A DNA stretch of 64,000 nucleotides from Nitrosomonas sp. Nm132. Its GTDB lineage: Bacteria > Pseudomonadota > Gammaproteobacteria > Burkholderiales > Nitrosomonadaceae. Numbering within the stretch: the stretch's first letter is position 1; each line of letters opens with the position of its first letter. The position numbers and the translations under genes are program-made. Positions 55,116 through 63,887 of this stretch are shown here, one piece after another. The notes beneath the pieces are model-generated. The model ran no database searches and was not told where the DNA came from. It saw nothing but the letters and a program-made list of their open reading frames with translations. The stretch spans positions 62,001 to 126,000 of the forward strand of contig NZ_FNDH01000004.1 of NCBI RefSeq assembly GCF_900100485.1, in the 5' to 3' direction.

Positions 55116-55173
55116 AGGCGTGAATACCCTGATTCCTTAACGTAGCAGCAAGATTACATGACTATTCTTTCCC

Positions 55174-55281
55174 GATGTTTCTGGTACTAAGGGATAAAAA
55201 TTGTATGCAAATGCATTATTGCCTGCCTAATTGTTATCCCTTAGCATTATTGTGCAGCGAAGCTGAATTGGTTTGATCCGT
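55174..55281 (+). repeat. Conserved intergenic repeat, copy 1 (diverged direct repeat)
   Basis: About 108 bp alignable with 61259-61367, sharing GGATAAAAATTGTATGCA, ATGCATTATTGCC and GGTTTGATCCGT. It contains the palindrome-like ATGCAAATGCAT, and here GGGATAAAAATT can pair with AATTGTTATCCC. It lies 110 bp upstream of a small lipoprotein gene. Could be an operator region or an RNA. Confidence 0.65.
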
Positions 55282-55393
55282 TGCTTCTGTTCTGCTTCAG
55301 GAGTCAATCAGAAAATTGGGGTTAAATAATTAAGCCACCCTGACTCCAATTATTTGAATTATCTTTATTTTTTCTATATAGGAGACTGCAAAA

Positions 55394-55546
55394 ATGAAAC
55401 TTTCACTCATATTAGCTGCCCTCTTAGTAACAACGTCCTTCCTAACTGCCTGCATGGAACCAAAACCTGGCCAGTATCCGCCAAGCGCGTCGATGGAACG
55501 TGATTCTATGCCGGACAAAGATGCGCAAAAAAGCTCAAAAGGCTAG
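55394..55546 (+). CDS. Small lipoprotein
   Basis: 50 codons, preceded by AGGAG at good spacing. The first 17 residues (MKLSLILAALLVTTSFL) and LTAC form a lipoprotein signal with Cys at 20 as lipidation site; the mature part (about 30 residues: MEPKPGQYPPSASMERDSMP and a Lys/Ser-rich tail) is polar and disordered. No family recognised. A clear terminator follows within 30 bp, which supports expression as a one-gene unit. The upstream intergenic repeat at 55174 may carry its control region. Confidence 0.72.
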   Translation: MKLSLILAALLVTTSFLTACMEPKPGQYPPSASMERDSMPDKDAQKSSKG

Positions 55547-55572
55547 CACTAAACACATGACACAAATATTTT

Positions 55573-55598
55573 AACCGCCCTCTTAGGGCGGTTTTTTT
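55573..55598 (+). terminator. Rho-independent terminator after the small lipoprotein
   Basis: ACCGCCC, loop TCTTA, GGGCGGT followed by seven T. Confidence 0.92.
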
Positions 55599-55681
55599 AT
55601 AATGAGAGTCATCAAGCAAATTTATGAGCGGGCTTTAGCATGATTCTTGTTTTTACCGAAACTAACCTTCTGTCCTGCTAG

Positions 55682-55841
55682 CCCGAATATTTCATAAATT
55701 CGCGTGATCATCACGCAGGATTCTGATTAATAGGGAAGTTTTGAGAAGGAGGGGTGTAGTGATTCATACACCCGGCTGAGCAAAATCTTTCTTATTAATC
55801 AAAAGACAAGTGAAGACACGTGAATTTATGAAATATTCGGG
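55682..55841 (+). mobile_element. MITE-like fold-back element, copy 3
   Basis: 160 bp, flanked by CTAG on both sides (55678-55681, 55842-55845). Lacks a few bases beside the right end (ACACGTGAATTTATG instead of ACACGTGCCAATTTATG). Lies 200 bp before wrbA; the rest of the 55547-56044 spacer shows nothing else. Confidence 0.92.
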
Positions 55842-56044
55842 CTAGTACTTCAATCTGTTGTTTAAAACGTTTAGGGCCAATTGCCAAACATGAGTGGGCA
55901 ATACAATATGATGAAAGCTAAGTTGGCTAATACCCTTAATACCCAAAGAGATATCGTGAGTATTGCCGTAATAGATTGTGTTATTCTGGAAATGTAATGC
56001 TCACGTGACTGACTCCCCGATCACACAAAATCAGGAGATACCCC

Positions 56045-56647
56045 ATGGCAAAAGTTCTCGTTCTTTATTACAGCATGTATGGCCACATCGAAACCATGGC
56101 GAAAGCGGTAGCTGAAGGCGCACGTAGCGTGGAAGGCGCCGAGGTCGCTCTCAAGCGCGTGCCCGAGTTGATGCCGGAAGACGTGGCACGAAAGGCTGGC
56201 GCCAAGCTCGATCAGGCGGCGCCAATCGCGACAGTGGACGAGCTGCCGCACTACGATGCCATTATCTTTGGCACACCAACACGTTTCGGCAATATGTGTG
56301 CGCAGATGCGCAATTTTCTTGATCAGACAGGCCGGTTGTGGCTCAACGGTAGCTTGATCGGCAAAGTGGGCAGTGTATTCACGTCCACAGCCACCCAGCA
56401 CGGCGGGCAGGAAACCACGATCACCTCGTTCCACAGCACCTTGTTACATCAAGGCATGATTATCGTGGGTGTTCCCTATTCGTGTCAGGAGATCCTGAAC
56501 ATGAGTGAAATTACCGGCGGATCACCCTATGGGGCGAGTACGCTTGCAGGCGGCGATGGTAGCCGTCAACCGTCAGAGAACGAAATAAAAATCGCTCGTT
56601 TCCAGGGAGCCCATGTCGCACAAGTGGCCAGGAAATTATCAAGCTAA
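56045..56647 (+). CDS. wrbA: NAD(P)H:quinone oxidoreductase WrbA
   Basis: 200-residue flavodoxin-like FMN protein reducing quinones by two electrons, protecting against oxidative stress. FMN phosphate loop [19 protein letters not shown] (9-27), [20 protein letters not shown] near 77-96, and [20 protein letters not shown] near 116-135 are the WrbA hallmarks. AGGAG lies 11 bases before ATG 56045. Single-gene unit, following a fold-back element. Confidence 0.95.
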   Translation: MAKVLVLYYSMYGHIETMAKAVAEGARSVEGAEVALKRVPELMPEDVARKAGAKLDQAAPIATVDELPHYDAIIFGTPTRFGNMCAQMRNFLDQTGRLWLNGSLIGKVGSVFTSTATQHGGQETTITSFHSTLLHQGMIIVGVPYSCQEILNMSEITGGSPYGASTLAGGDGSRQPSENEIKIARFQGAHVAQVARKLSS

Positions 56648-56800
56648 TTACACTCATCGTACTTCAAAATTCGGCATCAATACCTTCTCCCGCTGGGAAA
56701 AGGCTGGATGAGTATAACCGCTTGGAGAGGAGGGATGCAGCCAGGAGGGGTATGTTCCCCTTAGCAGAACATGAGCGCTTTTTACCCTTAGGAATTTTAT

Positions 56801-57622
56801 ATGGTCAACCAAGCATCTGAAACGTTTTCACCCGTTTTGTATTTACCTCATGGCGGCGGGCCGTTACCCATTTTGGGTGATAAAAGGCATGAGAAGATGG
56901 TTTCTTTTCTGAAGGAAATCATAAGCAAACTGGGCGAACCGTCAGCGATTTTAGTCATCAGCGCTCATTGGGAAGAAGATCAAGCGACGATAATCAGTGG
57001 CAGTCATCCTGGAATTATCTATGACTACTACGGGTTTCCTGCGGAAGCTTATCAAATCCAGTACGCTGCACCGGGTTATCCCCAGTTGGCGAAGGAGGTG
57101 TTTGAGTTGATAGCAGCCAGCGGTATGCCAGTGAAAATGGATGAGCAGCGCGGTTATGATCATGGCTTGTTCGTGCCGCTTAAACTGATGTATCCACAAG
57201 CACAGATTCCTTGCATCCAGCTATCATTACTCAGGAATTTAGATCCCGGAAAGCATATTGCGCTTGGAAAAGCCATCGCGTCTTTACGAAAGAAAAATAT
57301 CCTGATTATCGGATCAGGCATGTCGTTTCATAATTTGAAAGCTTTTTTCTCGCAGGATGTTGACAGCAACAAAGAAAACGATGCATTTGATAGCTGGCTG
57401 ATCGAAACATGCACCAGCCAGGCGATTTCGCCTGAAGCGCGCGAGCAGCGATTGATTGAATGGGAAAAGGCGCCATCGGCTCGATTTTGTCATCCCAGAG
57501 AAGAGCATCTATTACCGCTGCATGTTTGCTACGGCATCGCCGGTACCGGTACCCCAATCGCCCAAGTGGTATTTAACGAGGAAGTTATGGGCAAAAGGGT
57601 TACGAGCTTGCTGTGGCGGTAG
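56801..57622 (+). CDS. LigB-type (4,5-DOPA-like) extradiol dioxygenase
   Basis: 273-residue member of the class III extradiol dioxygenase family (DODA/YgiD). Metal ligand region LYLPHGGGPLPILGD (13-27) with His, SAHWEEDQATI, DHGLFVPLKLMYPQ with the catalytic His, and PCIQLSLLRNLDP. These enzymes cleave catechol-like rings with Fe2+; YgiD-type members act on DOPA in vitro, natural substrate uncertain. No linked pathway genes. A TAGGAATTTTAT leader provides a weak ribosome site ahead of ATG 56801. Confidence 0.87.
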   Translation: MVNQASETFSPVLYLPHGGGPLPILGDKRHEKMVSFLKEIISKLGEPSAILVISAHWEEDQATIISGSHPGIIYDYYGFPAEAYQIQYAAPGYPQLAKEVFELIAASGMPVKMDEQRGYDHGLFVPLKLMYPQAQIPCIQLSLLRNLDPGKHIALGKAIASLRKKNILIIGSGMSFHNLKAFFSQDVDSNKENDAFDSWLIETCTSQAISPEAREQRLIEWEKAPSARFCHPREEHLLPLHVCYGIAGTGTPIAQVVFNEEVMGKRVTSLLWR

Positions 57623-57743
57623 CAAGGGGTCATTCCTTAACAAGGAAGCAAAACCCGGAATGATTGCTGCCAAGTCCCGCTGACCCCCGCTAAATTAGAA
57701 TGCAAGGTATTTAACATTGCCGCACTGCCTTAGTCAGACTGGT

Positions 57744-58538
57744 TTATAGTATTCCCTTGCGGTATAAAACACATAAATCCATCATGATGGCGATACCATA
57801 GTGCAGCATCACGCCTGGCCAGATACTTTTGCTTTTCAGACTCATCGCACCCAGCACGACACCGGCAACAATTGCGCCAATCGTTTCAGGTAGCGGTTTA
57901 CCAAAATGAATCATGCAATAGGGAATGGTCATGACAAAGATGGCATGAATTCCAAATTTTCGTTTAGTGCCGTGCAACAAAAATCCTCGGAACAAAAATT
58001 CGAGCGCAATAAATTGAAGAAAGTAAAACATCTGCCAAATTACAAAACTCGGATAAAGTTTCTCAGTTTTCCCTACATCATAAAAAGGATAACCTGCCAT
58101 GAAGCTTTCCGTCCCCGAGAAATAAACAATTATGGGGATCATACTGATGATCATCAGAAGATAAGGCCTATAATTGCTGAAACTGTAATGAGGTGCCAAG
58201 CCGTAATCACTGGGCTTTTCTTTTATAACCAGCACAACTACCAGCAATGGGAGAATAAAATAAAACAAGATAATAGAGGACGCCCAGAATATTAATCGGT
58301 GCAGCTGAGCATTTGCATGATGCAGCATGGATGACTGGAATATGTTTGAGAGATCGTTTAGTTCAATGCTTTTCAAAACTGATAATACAAAGCGGTAATC
58401 TCCCAAATAGCGATTAAAGGTTAGCGCCAACGCGACCACAATGCAGATCAGCGCTACTTTTAAACCGCCTTTTCTTGCTTGCCATTGTAATAATTTGGTA
58501 AAACTTTGATTTGATTGAGGGATAAAAAACCTGAGCAT
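57744..58538 (-). CDS. CPBP-family intramembrane protease
   Basis: 264-residue protein with about seven membrane helices. The CPBP (Abi) motifs are visible as FIALEFLFRGFLLHG (motif 1; family consensus EExxxR, here E-F-L-F-R), YCMIHFGKPLPETIGAIVAG (motif 2, FxxxH) and VMLHYGIAIMMDL (motif 4). The first glutamate of the usual EE pair is replaced (ALEF), so activity could be altered. Such proteases process peptides or provide immunity to peptide antibiotics. Start ATG 58538; no partner gene seen. Confidence 0.82.
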   Translation of the reverse strand: MLRFFIPQSNQSFTKLLQWQARKGGLKVALICIVVALALTFNRYLGDYRFVLSVLKSIELNDLSNIFQSSMLHHANAQLHRLIFWASSIILFYFILPLLVVVLVIKEKPSDYGLAPHYSFSNYRPYLLMIISMIPIIVYFSGTESFMAGYPFYDVGKTEKLYPSFVIWQMFYFLQFIALEFLFRGFLLHGTKRKFGIHAIFVMTIPYCMIHFGKPLPETIGAIVAGVVLGAMSLKSKSIWPGVMLHYGIAIMMDLCVLYRKGIL

Positions 58539-58648
58539 TTTTGTTTGGGGAGTAAGAAAATCTTATTCGAATGGTTTGTGCTACATAAATATTTACTTGA
58601 TAGAGCGTAAATACATTCAGGGGCTTTAGGAAGTTAAAGCAGATTTAA

Positions 58649-58810
58649 CCCGAATATTTTATAAATTGGCACGTGTCCTCACTTGCCTTTTGATTAATAA
58701 GAAAGATTTTGCTCAGTCGGGTGTATGAATCACTACACCACTCTTTCTCAAAACTTCCCTATTAATCAAAATCCTGCGTGATCATCACGCGAATTTATGA
58801 AATATTCGGG
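58649..58810 (-). mobile_element. MITE-like fold-back element, copy 4
   Basis: 162 bp in reverse orientation to copies 1-3, flanked by TTAA on both sides (58645-58648, 58811-58814). Left end has one change (CGAATATTTTATAAATT). It occupies the spacer between the CPBP gene and the lipoprotein gene; the remaining 58811-59048 shows no gene. Confidence 0.92.
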
Positions 58811-59048
58811 TTAAATGTAATAATTTGAGTATTGCAATGCAGAGATTATCACGGCGATGACTATAACGAAATTCGGTTTCTTTCAGGGGAAAAAAGTGCG
58901 CTGAGAGGAAGTCATCGAGCAAGATAACGCAGATCAATTTTTGTATCAACTGTTTTGTATTTACCCTATAGACGCGCATTACACTCAACCATGAGTGAAG
59001 CTGAAAGCAGCGCCCAATGTTGACCAATTTTTCGGGGAGAATGATGTG

Positions 59049-59537
59049 ATGAAAAAAGTAATAGTCATTTTAGTCGTACTCTTATCTGCATGTGCCAGTG
59101 TCAGTGGACCGAAAGAGAAGCCTTGGATTTACGAAGAACCGATGGCGGGAAATCATTCTGCGCTTGCACGCTGTGTGGTGAGCAGGCTGCAATCGGATAG
59201 CAGGTGGTCAATTCGCATGTTGCAATTCAGCAATCGGCTCTATCCAGACATTGATGCATCCGAGGTTTACGCTTATGACATGAGGTTCCTGCCGGGTGTT
59301 TTTGCACGCAACTCGCCTACCAATCCAGATGCGGTATTTGATTATGCCGATCTGAGTCCTGAGGCTCTGCCCTATGGTCAACACGGTACTTACACCGGGC
59401 CCGACTATGCGTTTGCTTTGATGATTAAGAAGATTGACGACAACAGCGTTATGGCGACCCTGAAGGGAAGCAAGCATGTAGGCGGTATCGCCTGGGAGTA
59501 TTTACAGGCGTGCGCTCAGGTCGGAATCAGCTCTTAG
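59049..59537 (+). CDS. Hypothetical lipoprotein
   Basis: 162 residues. MKKVIVILVVLLSACAS is a lipoprotein signal with lipidated Cys at 15. The mature part contains MAGNHSALARCVVSRLQSDS, RLYPDIDASEVYAYDMRFLP and HVGGIAWEYLQACAQ; no family recognised. GGGGAG lies about ten bases before ATG 59049, and longer upstream starts would put 18 polar residues before the signal, so they were rejected. Monocistronic by appearance. Confidence 0.72.
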   Translation: MKKVIVILVVLLSACASVSGPKEKPWIYEEPMAGNHSALARCVVSRLQSDSRWSIRMLQFSNRLYPDIDASEVYAYDMRFLPGVFARNSPTNPDAVFDYADLSPEALPYGQHGTYTGPDYAFALMIKKIDDNSVMATLKGSKHVGGIAWEYLQACAQVGISS

Positions 59538-59659
59538 CAACGGCGCTTCTGCTCAACTGAACAAAACTTTGTATGAGGTCCTCCACAATCCAGACTGAAC
59601 GCGTGGTTCGCTGTTTCCTGTTACAGAAAAAGATTCTGGTTTAATCAACAAAATAAAAC

Positions 59660-60841
59660 ATGTTTCATAGCTATGATGTGATCATCATCGGCGCTGGCGC
59701 AGCCGGGTTGATGTGTGCGATAGAAGCCGGAAAGCGCGGGCGGAGGGTGTGGCTGATCGACCACATGACAAAAATTGCGGAGAAGATACGCATTTCTGGC
59801 GGCGGGCGGTGCAACTTTACCAATATATATGCGCAGTCCCAGTGTTATCTTTCGCAGAATCCGCATTTCTGCAAATCAGCGCTCAAGCAATATACTCCGC
59901 AGGATTTTATCGCGCTAGTGCGCAAGCACGGTATTGCCTTTCATGAGAAAAAGCTGGGGCAGTTGTTTTGCGATGATTCCTCCAGGCAGATCATTAATAT
60001 GCTGCTGACAGAAGCTTACCAGTCGGGAGTAAAACTGGAAATGCAAACGCGGGTGCTTGATATCGAGGCTGTTCCGGGGGGGTATCGCATCAAGACCAGT
60101 AAGGGTGACCAGACTTGCGCTTCGCTTGTGATCGCGACGGGTGGCCTTTCGATCCCAAAAATCGGAGCAACCCATTTCGGGTATGAAACGGCCAGGAAAT
60201 TCGGCTTGAATGTCATCAGGCCGCGGGCTGGGCTGGTACCACTGACCTTCGACGGGGCGCTGCTGGAACGGTGCAAGACGCTGAGCGGCGTTTCCATTGA
60301 GGCGGATGTCCGATACAAAAAGCAAGTTTTTGCCGAGGGGCTGCTGTTCACTCATCGGGGCTTGAGCGGCCCTTCCATCTTGCAGATTTCATCTTACTGG
60401 CAGGATGGTGAACAAATTATCGTTAATCTGGTACCTGGTACCGATATTTTCAAGTTTCTCAAAGACAGGAAACAAAGCCAGCCAAAGCTGCACGCGAGCA
60501 ACGCGCTTTCGGAAATTCTGCCCAGGCGTCTTGCACAAAGCGTCTGCGACGAGCAAGCGTGCAATGGGCCGCTGGGCGGCCTGTCTAATACCAAACTGGC
60601 AGCAGTCGCCCGTGTTGTCAATGACTGGCATATCAGGCCGACAGGTACTGAAGGCTATCGAACGGCGGAAGTTACGGTAGGCGGGATTGATACCCAAGAC
60701 CTCTCTTCACAAACAATGGAAGCAAAAAAACATCCTGGCCTGTTTTTTATCGGTGAGGTTGTCGACGTGACTGGTCATTTGGGTGGCTTTAATTTCCAGT
60801 GGGCCTGGTCTTCGGGTTACGCTGCGGGACAAGCCGTATAG
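59660..60841 (+). CDS. HI0933/BaiN-family flavoprotein
   Basis: 393-residue FAD-dependent oxidoreductase. Dinucleotide-binding DVIIIGAGAAGLMCAIEAGK (6-25), the HI0933 signature EKIRISGGGRCNFTN near 44-58, central GLVPLTFDG and FTHRGLSGPSILQISSYW, and C-terminal VDVTGHLGGFNFQWAWSSGY. This is the YhiN branch; some relatives reduce bile-acid intermediates or act on tRNA, but the substrate here is unknown. It is a distant paralog of the gene at 18402. ATG 59660 starts the FAD-binding strand. Confidence 0.9.
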   Translation: MFHSYDVIIIGAGAAGLMCAIEAGKRGRRVWLIDHMTKIAEKIRISGGGRCNFTNIYAQSQCYLSQNPHFCKSALKQYTPQDFIALVRKHGIAFHEKKLGQLFCDDSSRQIINMLLTEAYQSGVKLEMQTRVLDIEAVPGGYRIKTSKGDQTCASLVIATGGLSIPKIGATHFGYETARKFGLNVIRPRAGLVPLTFDGALLERCKTLSGVSIEADVRYKKQVFAEGLLFTHRGLSGPSILQISSYWQDGEQIIVNLVPGTDIFKFLKDRKQSQPKLHASNALSEILPRRLAQSVCDEQACNGPLGGLSNTKLAAVARVVNDWHIRPTGTEGYRTAEVTVGGIDTQDLSSQTMEAKKHPGLFFIGEVVDVTGHLGGFNFQWAWSSGYAAGQAV

Positions 60842-60947
60842 CGTGCGCCGTAGCGGTAAATGAGCCCTTAGCTCATCTTTAACTGCTTCTGGGTAGTAAC
60901 TATAGTGACTCGAATAAAAAGAAGGACATACATATATTGAGACCTTT

Positions 60948-61089
60948 GCAGCACATCCTGTCTGGCTTTACTCCGAGTCTGGTCATGGCGTCACTGTCCG
61001 CGTTCCCGTTCCCGCTTCAAGCCTCCAAAGAAGCGCTCTGCTACAGCCTTATCCCGACAATCACCCTGCCTGCTCATACGGCTGATTCC
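60948..61089 (-). pseudogene. IS3-family OrfB (DDE transposase) C-terminal relic
   Basis: On the minus strand, SRMSRQGDCRDKAVAERFFG followed by GLKRER matches the conserved end of the IS3 integrase core (normally SRKGNCWDNAxxESFF), carrying the third catalytic Glu region. After a stop at 60991 the expected continuation (RHDQTRSKARQDVL) appears in another frame. Only about 45 codons remain. Confidence 0.65.
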
Positions 61090-61258
61090 TTATAGTCCTA
61101 AAAAGCGCGCATCCTTGCCATTTATTGTTTAGTTTGGGCAGAAGTAAATCCATTATTGGGATCCGGCGGCGCGTTCCCTTTAATCTTTTTAGTGTGAATA
61201 GCGGTTGTAATGTGTTTGGATCATTAGCACAGCAACCAGATCATATGGCTCTTTTTAT

Positions 61259-61367
61259 TGATGTTCCTGGCGCCGAAGGATAAAAATTGTATGCATATGC
61301 ATTATTGCCTACCTACTTGTTACCTCCTAGCATCATCTTGCAACAAAGCTAAGCTGGTTTGATCCGT
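61259..61367 (+). repeat. Conserved intergenic repeat, copy 2
   Basis: Aligns with 55174-55281 at roughly 80 percent by eye. Contains the perfect palindrome ATGCATATGCAT. It ends 9 bp before the TTAA of fold-back element copy 5. Confidence 0.65.
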
Positions 61368-61379
61368 ATTTTACTTTAA

Positions 61380-61541
61380 CCCGAATATTTCATAAATTGG
61401 CGCGTGTCCTCACTTGTCTTTTGATTAATAAGAAAGATTTTGCTCAGTCGGGTGTATGAGTCACTACACCCCTCTTTCTCAAAACTTCCCTATTAATCAA
61501 AATCCTGCGTGATCATCACGCGAATTTATGAAATATTCGGG
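61380..61541 (-). mobile_element. MITE-like fold-back element, copy 5
   Basis: 162 bp, same orientation as copy 4, flanked by TTAA (61376-61379) and CTAA (61542-61545), a target duplication with one change. It lies 78 bp upstream of the DUF2235 gene. Confidence 0.9.
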
Positions 61542-61619
61542 CTAACAAACAGGGTGTTTATTTTTCCTATACACCATTAACTTTTTAACATTAAGTTTAA
61601 TTATGGGGGGGTAAGGATT

Positions 61620-62777
61620 ATGAAGAAACTCGCTGTATTTTTTGATGGAACATGGAATCGCGAGGATCAACGCAATGAAAATGGGCAAGCTTGCCCCACG
61701 AATGTGGTCAAACTCTTCGAGGCGACTCTTCCCGCTGATAACCGCGGTAATCCGCAGCTTGTTGAGTATGTGCGAGGAATTGGAACACGTCGTACTGAGC
61801 GGATCAGAGGTGGGGGATTCGGCTACGGCATCTCGGATAACATCAAGGAAGGTTACAGATTTCTGGTCAGCAATTATGAACCGGGTGATGCCATTTATAT
61901 CTTTGGTTTCAGTCGCGGTGCCTATACAGCCAGAAGCCTTGCCGGCTTGATTCGCAACAGTGGTATTCTGAAACGCGATAAAATGCATCGGATCAACGAA
62001 GCGTATGCTATTTATAAAGATAAATCCCCGAAGTGGCATCCCAATGCGCCTGCTTCCGAGGCGTTTAGGCAACAACACACTTGGGGTAACGAAACAATCA
62101 GATTCCTGGGCGTTTTTGATACGGTGGGTGCATTGGGTGCACCGTTTGGCATCGTTTTTAGCTGGATCGTTGCTAAGTTATTTAAGATCGGATTCCATGA
62201 TACACAGCTGAGTTCCATTATCGAGAGCGCTTACCACGCTTTGGCAGTTGACGAGCGACGCTTGCCGTTTCTCCCGACTCCTATGGAATCTAATATTAAA
62301 CGACATAATTCTTCAAACTTTGAACAAAAGTGGTTTCCTGGGGTGCATTCCAACGTTGGTGGCGGCTATCCGAATACTGGGTTGTCCGATTTAGCGCTTG
62401 AATGGATGGCGAGCAAGGCGGCGTCTCATGGTTTGAGTCTTGATTTGCAAAGAATATCGAACCCGCCATTCAGCCCAAACGTGCAAGAATCGCCGGAAAG
62501 TTCTCAATCCATGCTGTACCGTATCCCCACGGTGTTATTTGTGAAGCTGCCAGGCTTGATAGGTCTGGTTCCTAAGAAATACAAAAACGCCCTGTCAGAT
62601 ATTCAGTGGAATGGCGACTACATCCGACCTATCCCCGATAAAGGAGACATTGCCCCATATATCGGAAATTCATCAAGTCAACTAGCGAAGCAATATCAGG
62701 GCAGCCTCGATGTTTCTATCATCCAGAAAATCAACCAATGTTCTGAGCAGTATCAACCACTCAACGTCTTAAGATAA
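61620..62777 (+). CDS. DUF2235 alpha/beta-hydrolase (Tle-like lipase domain)
   Basis: 385-residue protein starting KLAVFFDGTWNREDQRNENG, the DUF2235 N-terminus, with nucleophile elbow GFSRG (96-100, Ser98) in FGFSRGAYTARSLAGLIRNS, FLGVFDTVGALGAP with an Asp, and FPGVHSNVGGGYPNTGLSDL carrying the likely catalytic His. The family includes type VI secretion phospholipase effectors (Tle1 group), but no T6SS or immunity gene is near and there is no signal peptide, so a cytoplasmic hydrolase is equally possible. GGGGGG...ATT leader gives no clear ribosome site. Preceded by fold-back element copy 5. Confidence 0.85.
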   Translation: MKKLAVFFDGTWNREDQRNENGQACPTNVVKLFEATLPADNRGNPQLVEYVRGIGTRRTERIRGGGFGYGISDNIKEGYRFLVSNYEPGDAIYIFGFSRGAYTARSLAGLIRNSGILKRDKMHRINEAYAIYKDKSPKWHPNAPASEAFRQQHTWGNETIRFLGVFDTVGALGAPFGIVFSWIVAKLFKIGFHDTQLSSIIESAYHALAVDERRLPFLPTPMESNIKRHNSSNFEQKWFPGVHSNVGGGYPNTGLSDLALEWMASKAASHGLSLDLQRISNPPFSPNVQESPESSQSMLYRIPTVLFVKLPGLIGLVPKKYKNALSDIQWNGDYIRPIPDKGDIAPYIGNSSSQLAKQYQGSLDVSIIQKINQCSEQYQPLNVLR

Positions 62778-63338
62778 ACCTAAATTCCCCGTTAGCGCGA
62801 GCGGATATCCGCTTTGCTGAGAAAGATGCCGAACCGGACAGCTGGCTGCGCAAGCTGATAACGCAGCGTAACAAAAATGCTGCTGCAGTCGCACTGGCGA
62901 ACAAGAACGTATGTGTCGTCTGGGTTTTGCCGGAAAATGACAAAATATACGAACAGGATTACATCCCAACAGCCCAGACTGCTGCATCGTAATCCGGTTA
63001 GATGGATGGGCGTATCAAAATGATGCATATCGATAGCAAGTTTAAGGAGTAAAGCTCAGTGTATGGAGTACGTGGTAGCAATAAGCTGCTACTCAGGGAT
63101 TCCATCAGGGACAGAAGCAAGGTATCTCACGCAAGTCCGGATATAGCGGATATAGAGCGGCAATTTTTACCTTCTCAAAATCGTTGAGTGAAAGTCCGCT
63201 TTTTGGGTTCCCGCCTACACGGGAACGGCAAGATTGGGCTTATTCAGAAACGCTTCAGTGACCTCACTGGCCACTGACTGATATTTCGAGTGTAATCATT
63301 TACTTTCTTCACGCAGCAAATGATCAGTAATATTCGGG
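62778..63338. other. Intergenic region with an IS110 relic
   Basis: Holds the IS110 C-terminal relic, a small hairpin TTCCCGCCTACACGGGAA at 63209-63226 of a type common in betaproteobacterial intergenic DNA, and a short element end at 63329. No intact gene. Confidence 0.5.
62795..62992 (+). pseudogene. IS110-family transposase C-terminal relic
   Basis: 66 codons without a start: AEKDAEPDSWLRKLITQRNK, NAAAVALANKNVCVVWVLPE and EQDYIPTAQTAA match the C-terminal end of IS110/IS1111 transposases (ALANKxxRxxWALL). It begins directly after the DUF2235 gene. The RuvC-like N-terminal domain is missing. Confidence 0.68.
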
Positions 63339-63342
63339 TTAG
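63329..63342 (-). repeat. Short element end touching the ppa stop codon
   Basis: AATATTCGGG followed by TTAG: the outer 10 bp of the terminal sequence plus a target-like tetranucleotide, whose TTA is the ppa stop codon in reverse. Confidence 0.4.
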
Positions 63343-63887
63343 AACTTGGGTTTATTTTTTGCTGAATTATAACGTTTGACGCCTGCCATAATCTCTGTCT
63401 TGGCTTCGTCAATACCCCCCCATCCTTCAATCTTGACCCATTTGCTCTTTTCAAGATCTTTGTAGTGAGCGAAGAAATGCGCAATCTGCGCACGCATGAA
63501 TTCTGGTAGGTCTTCCAGAGATTTGATTTGCGTGTAAAGACTGCATAATTTGTCTATCGGTACTGCCACCAGCTTGATATCTTCACCGGCTTCATCAGTC
63601 ATATGCAATGCACCGAGTGGTCTACAGCGCACAACCACACCGGTAATCAAGGGCACCGGCGAAATGACCAGGACATCTACTGGATCTTTATCTTCGGATA
63701 AGGTATGGGGGATGTAGCCATAATTACACGGATAATGCATGGAAGTAGACATGAAACGGTCTACAAACATAGCACCTGTTTTCTTGTCCATTTCATATTT
63801 GATGGGATCAGAATTCATAGGGATTTCAATGATCACATTGAAATCGTTGGGGAGATCATGACCTGAATCGACGCGGTCTAAATTCAT
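63339..63887 (-). CDS. ppa: Inorganic pyrophosphatase (soluble, family I)
   Basis: 182-residue cytoplasmic enzyme hydrolysing PPi to phosphate. Features: FNVIIEIPMNSDPIKYEMDK (substrate Lys and Glu), FMSTSMHYPCNYGYIPHTLS, the metal-binding EDKDPVDVLVISP with its three Asp, and the C-terminal HYKDLEKSKWVKIEGWGG. Length is standard. Having both a soluble PPase and, 12 kb away, PPi-phosphofructokinase with H+-PPase implies that PPi consumption must be balanced. The stop codon coincides with a short element end. Upstream region to 64000 contains no clear gene. Confidence 0.95.
   Translation of the reverse strand: MNLDRVDSGHDLPNDFNVIIEIPMNSDPIKYEMDKKTGAMFVDRFMSTSMHYPCNYGYIPHTLSEDKDPVDVLVISPVPLITGVVVRCRPLGALHMTDEAGEDIKLVAVPIDKLCSLYTQIKSLEDLPEFMRAQIAHFFAHYKDLEKSKWVKIEGWGGIDEAKTEIMAGVKRYNSAKNKPKF

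Larger units (their letters stand above)
60842..61619. other. Intergenic region with IS relic, repeat and fold-back element
   Basis: Contains an IS3 OrfB relic (60948-61089), the second copy of the conserved intergenic repeat (61259-61367) and fold-back element copy 5. No intact gene. Confidence 0.6.

Noticed and set aside
61620-62777. DUF2235 protein as a type VI secretion effector
   Set aside because: No VgrG, PAAR, immunity or other T6SS gene in the window; family membership alone is not enough.
63209-63226. Terminator for ppa or DUF2235
   Set aside because: TTCCCG/CGGGAA hairpin has no T run and is distant from both gene ends; more likely a dispersed repeat.
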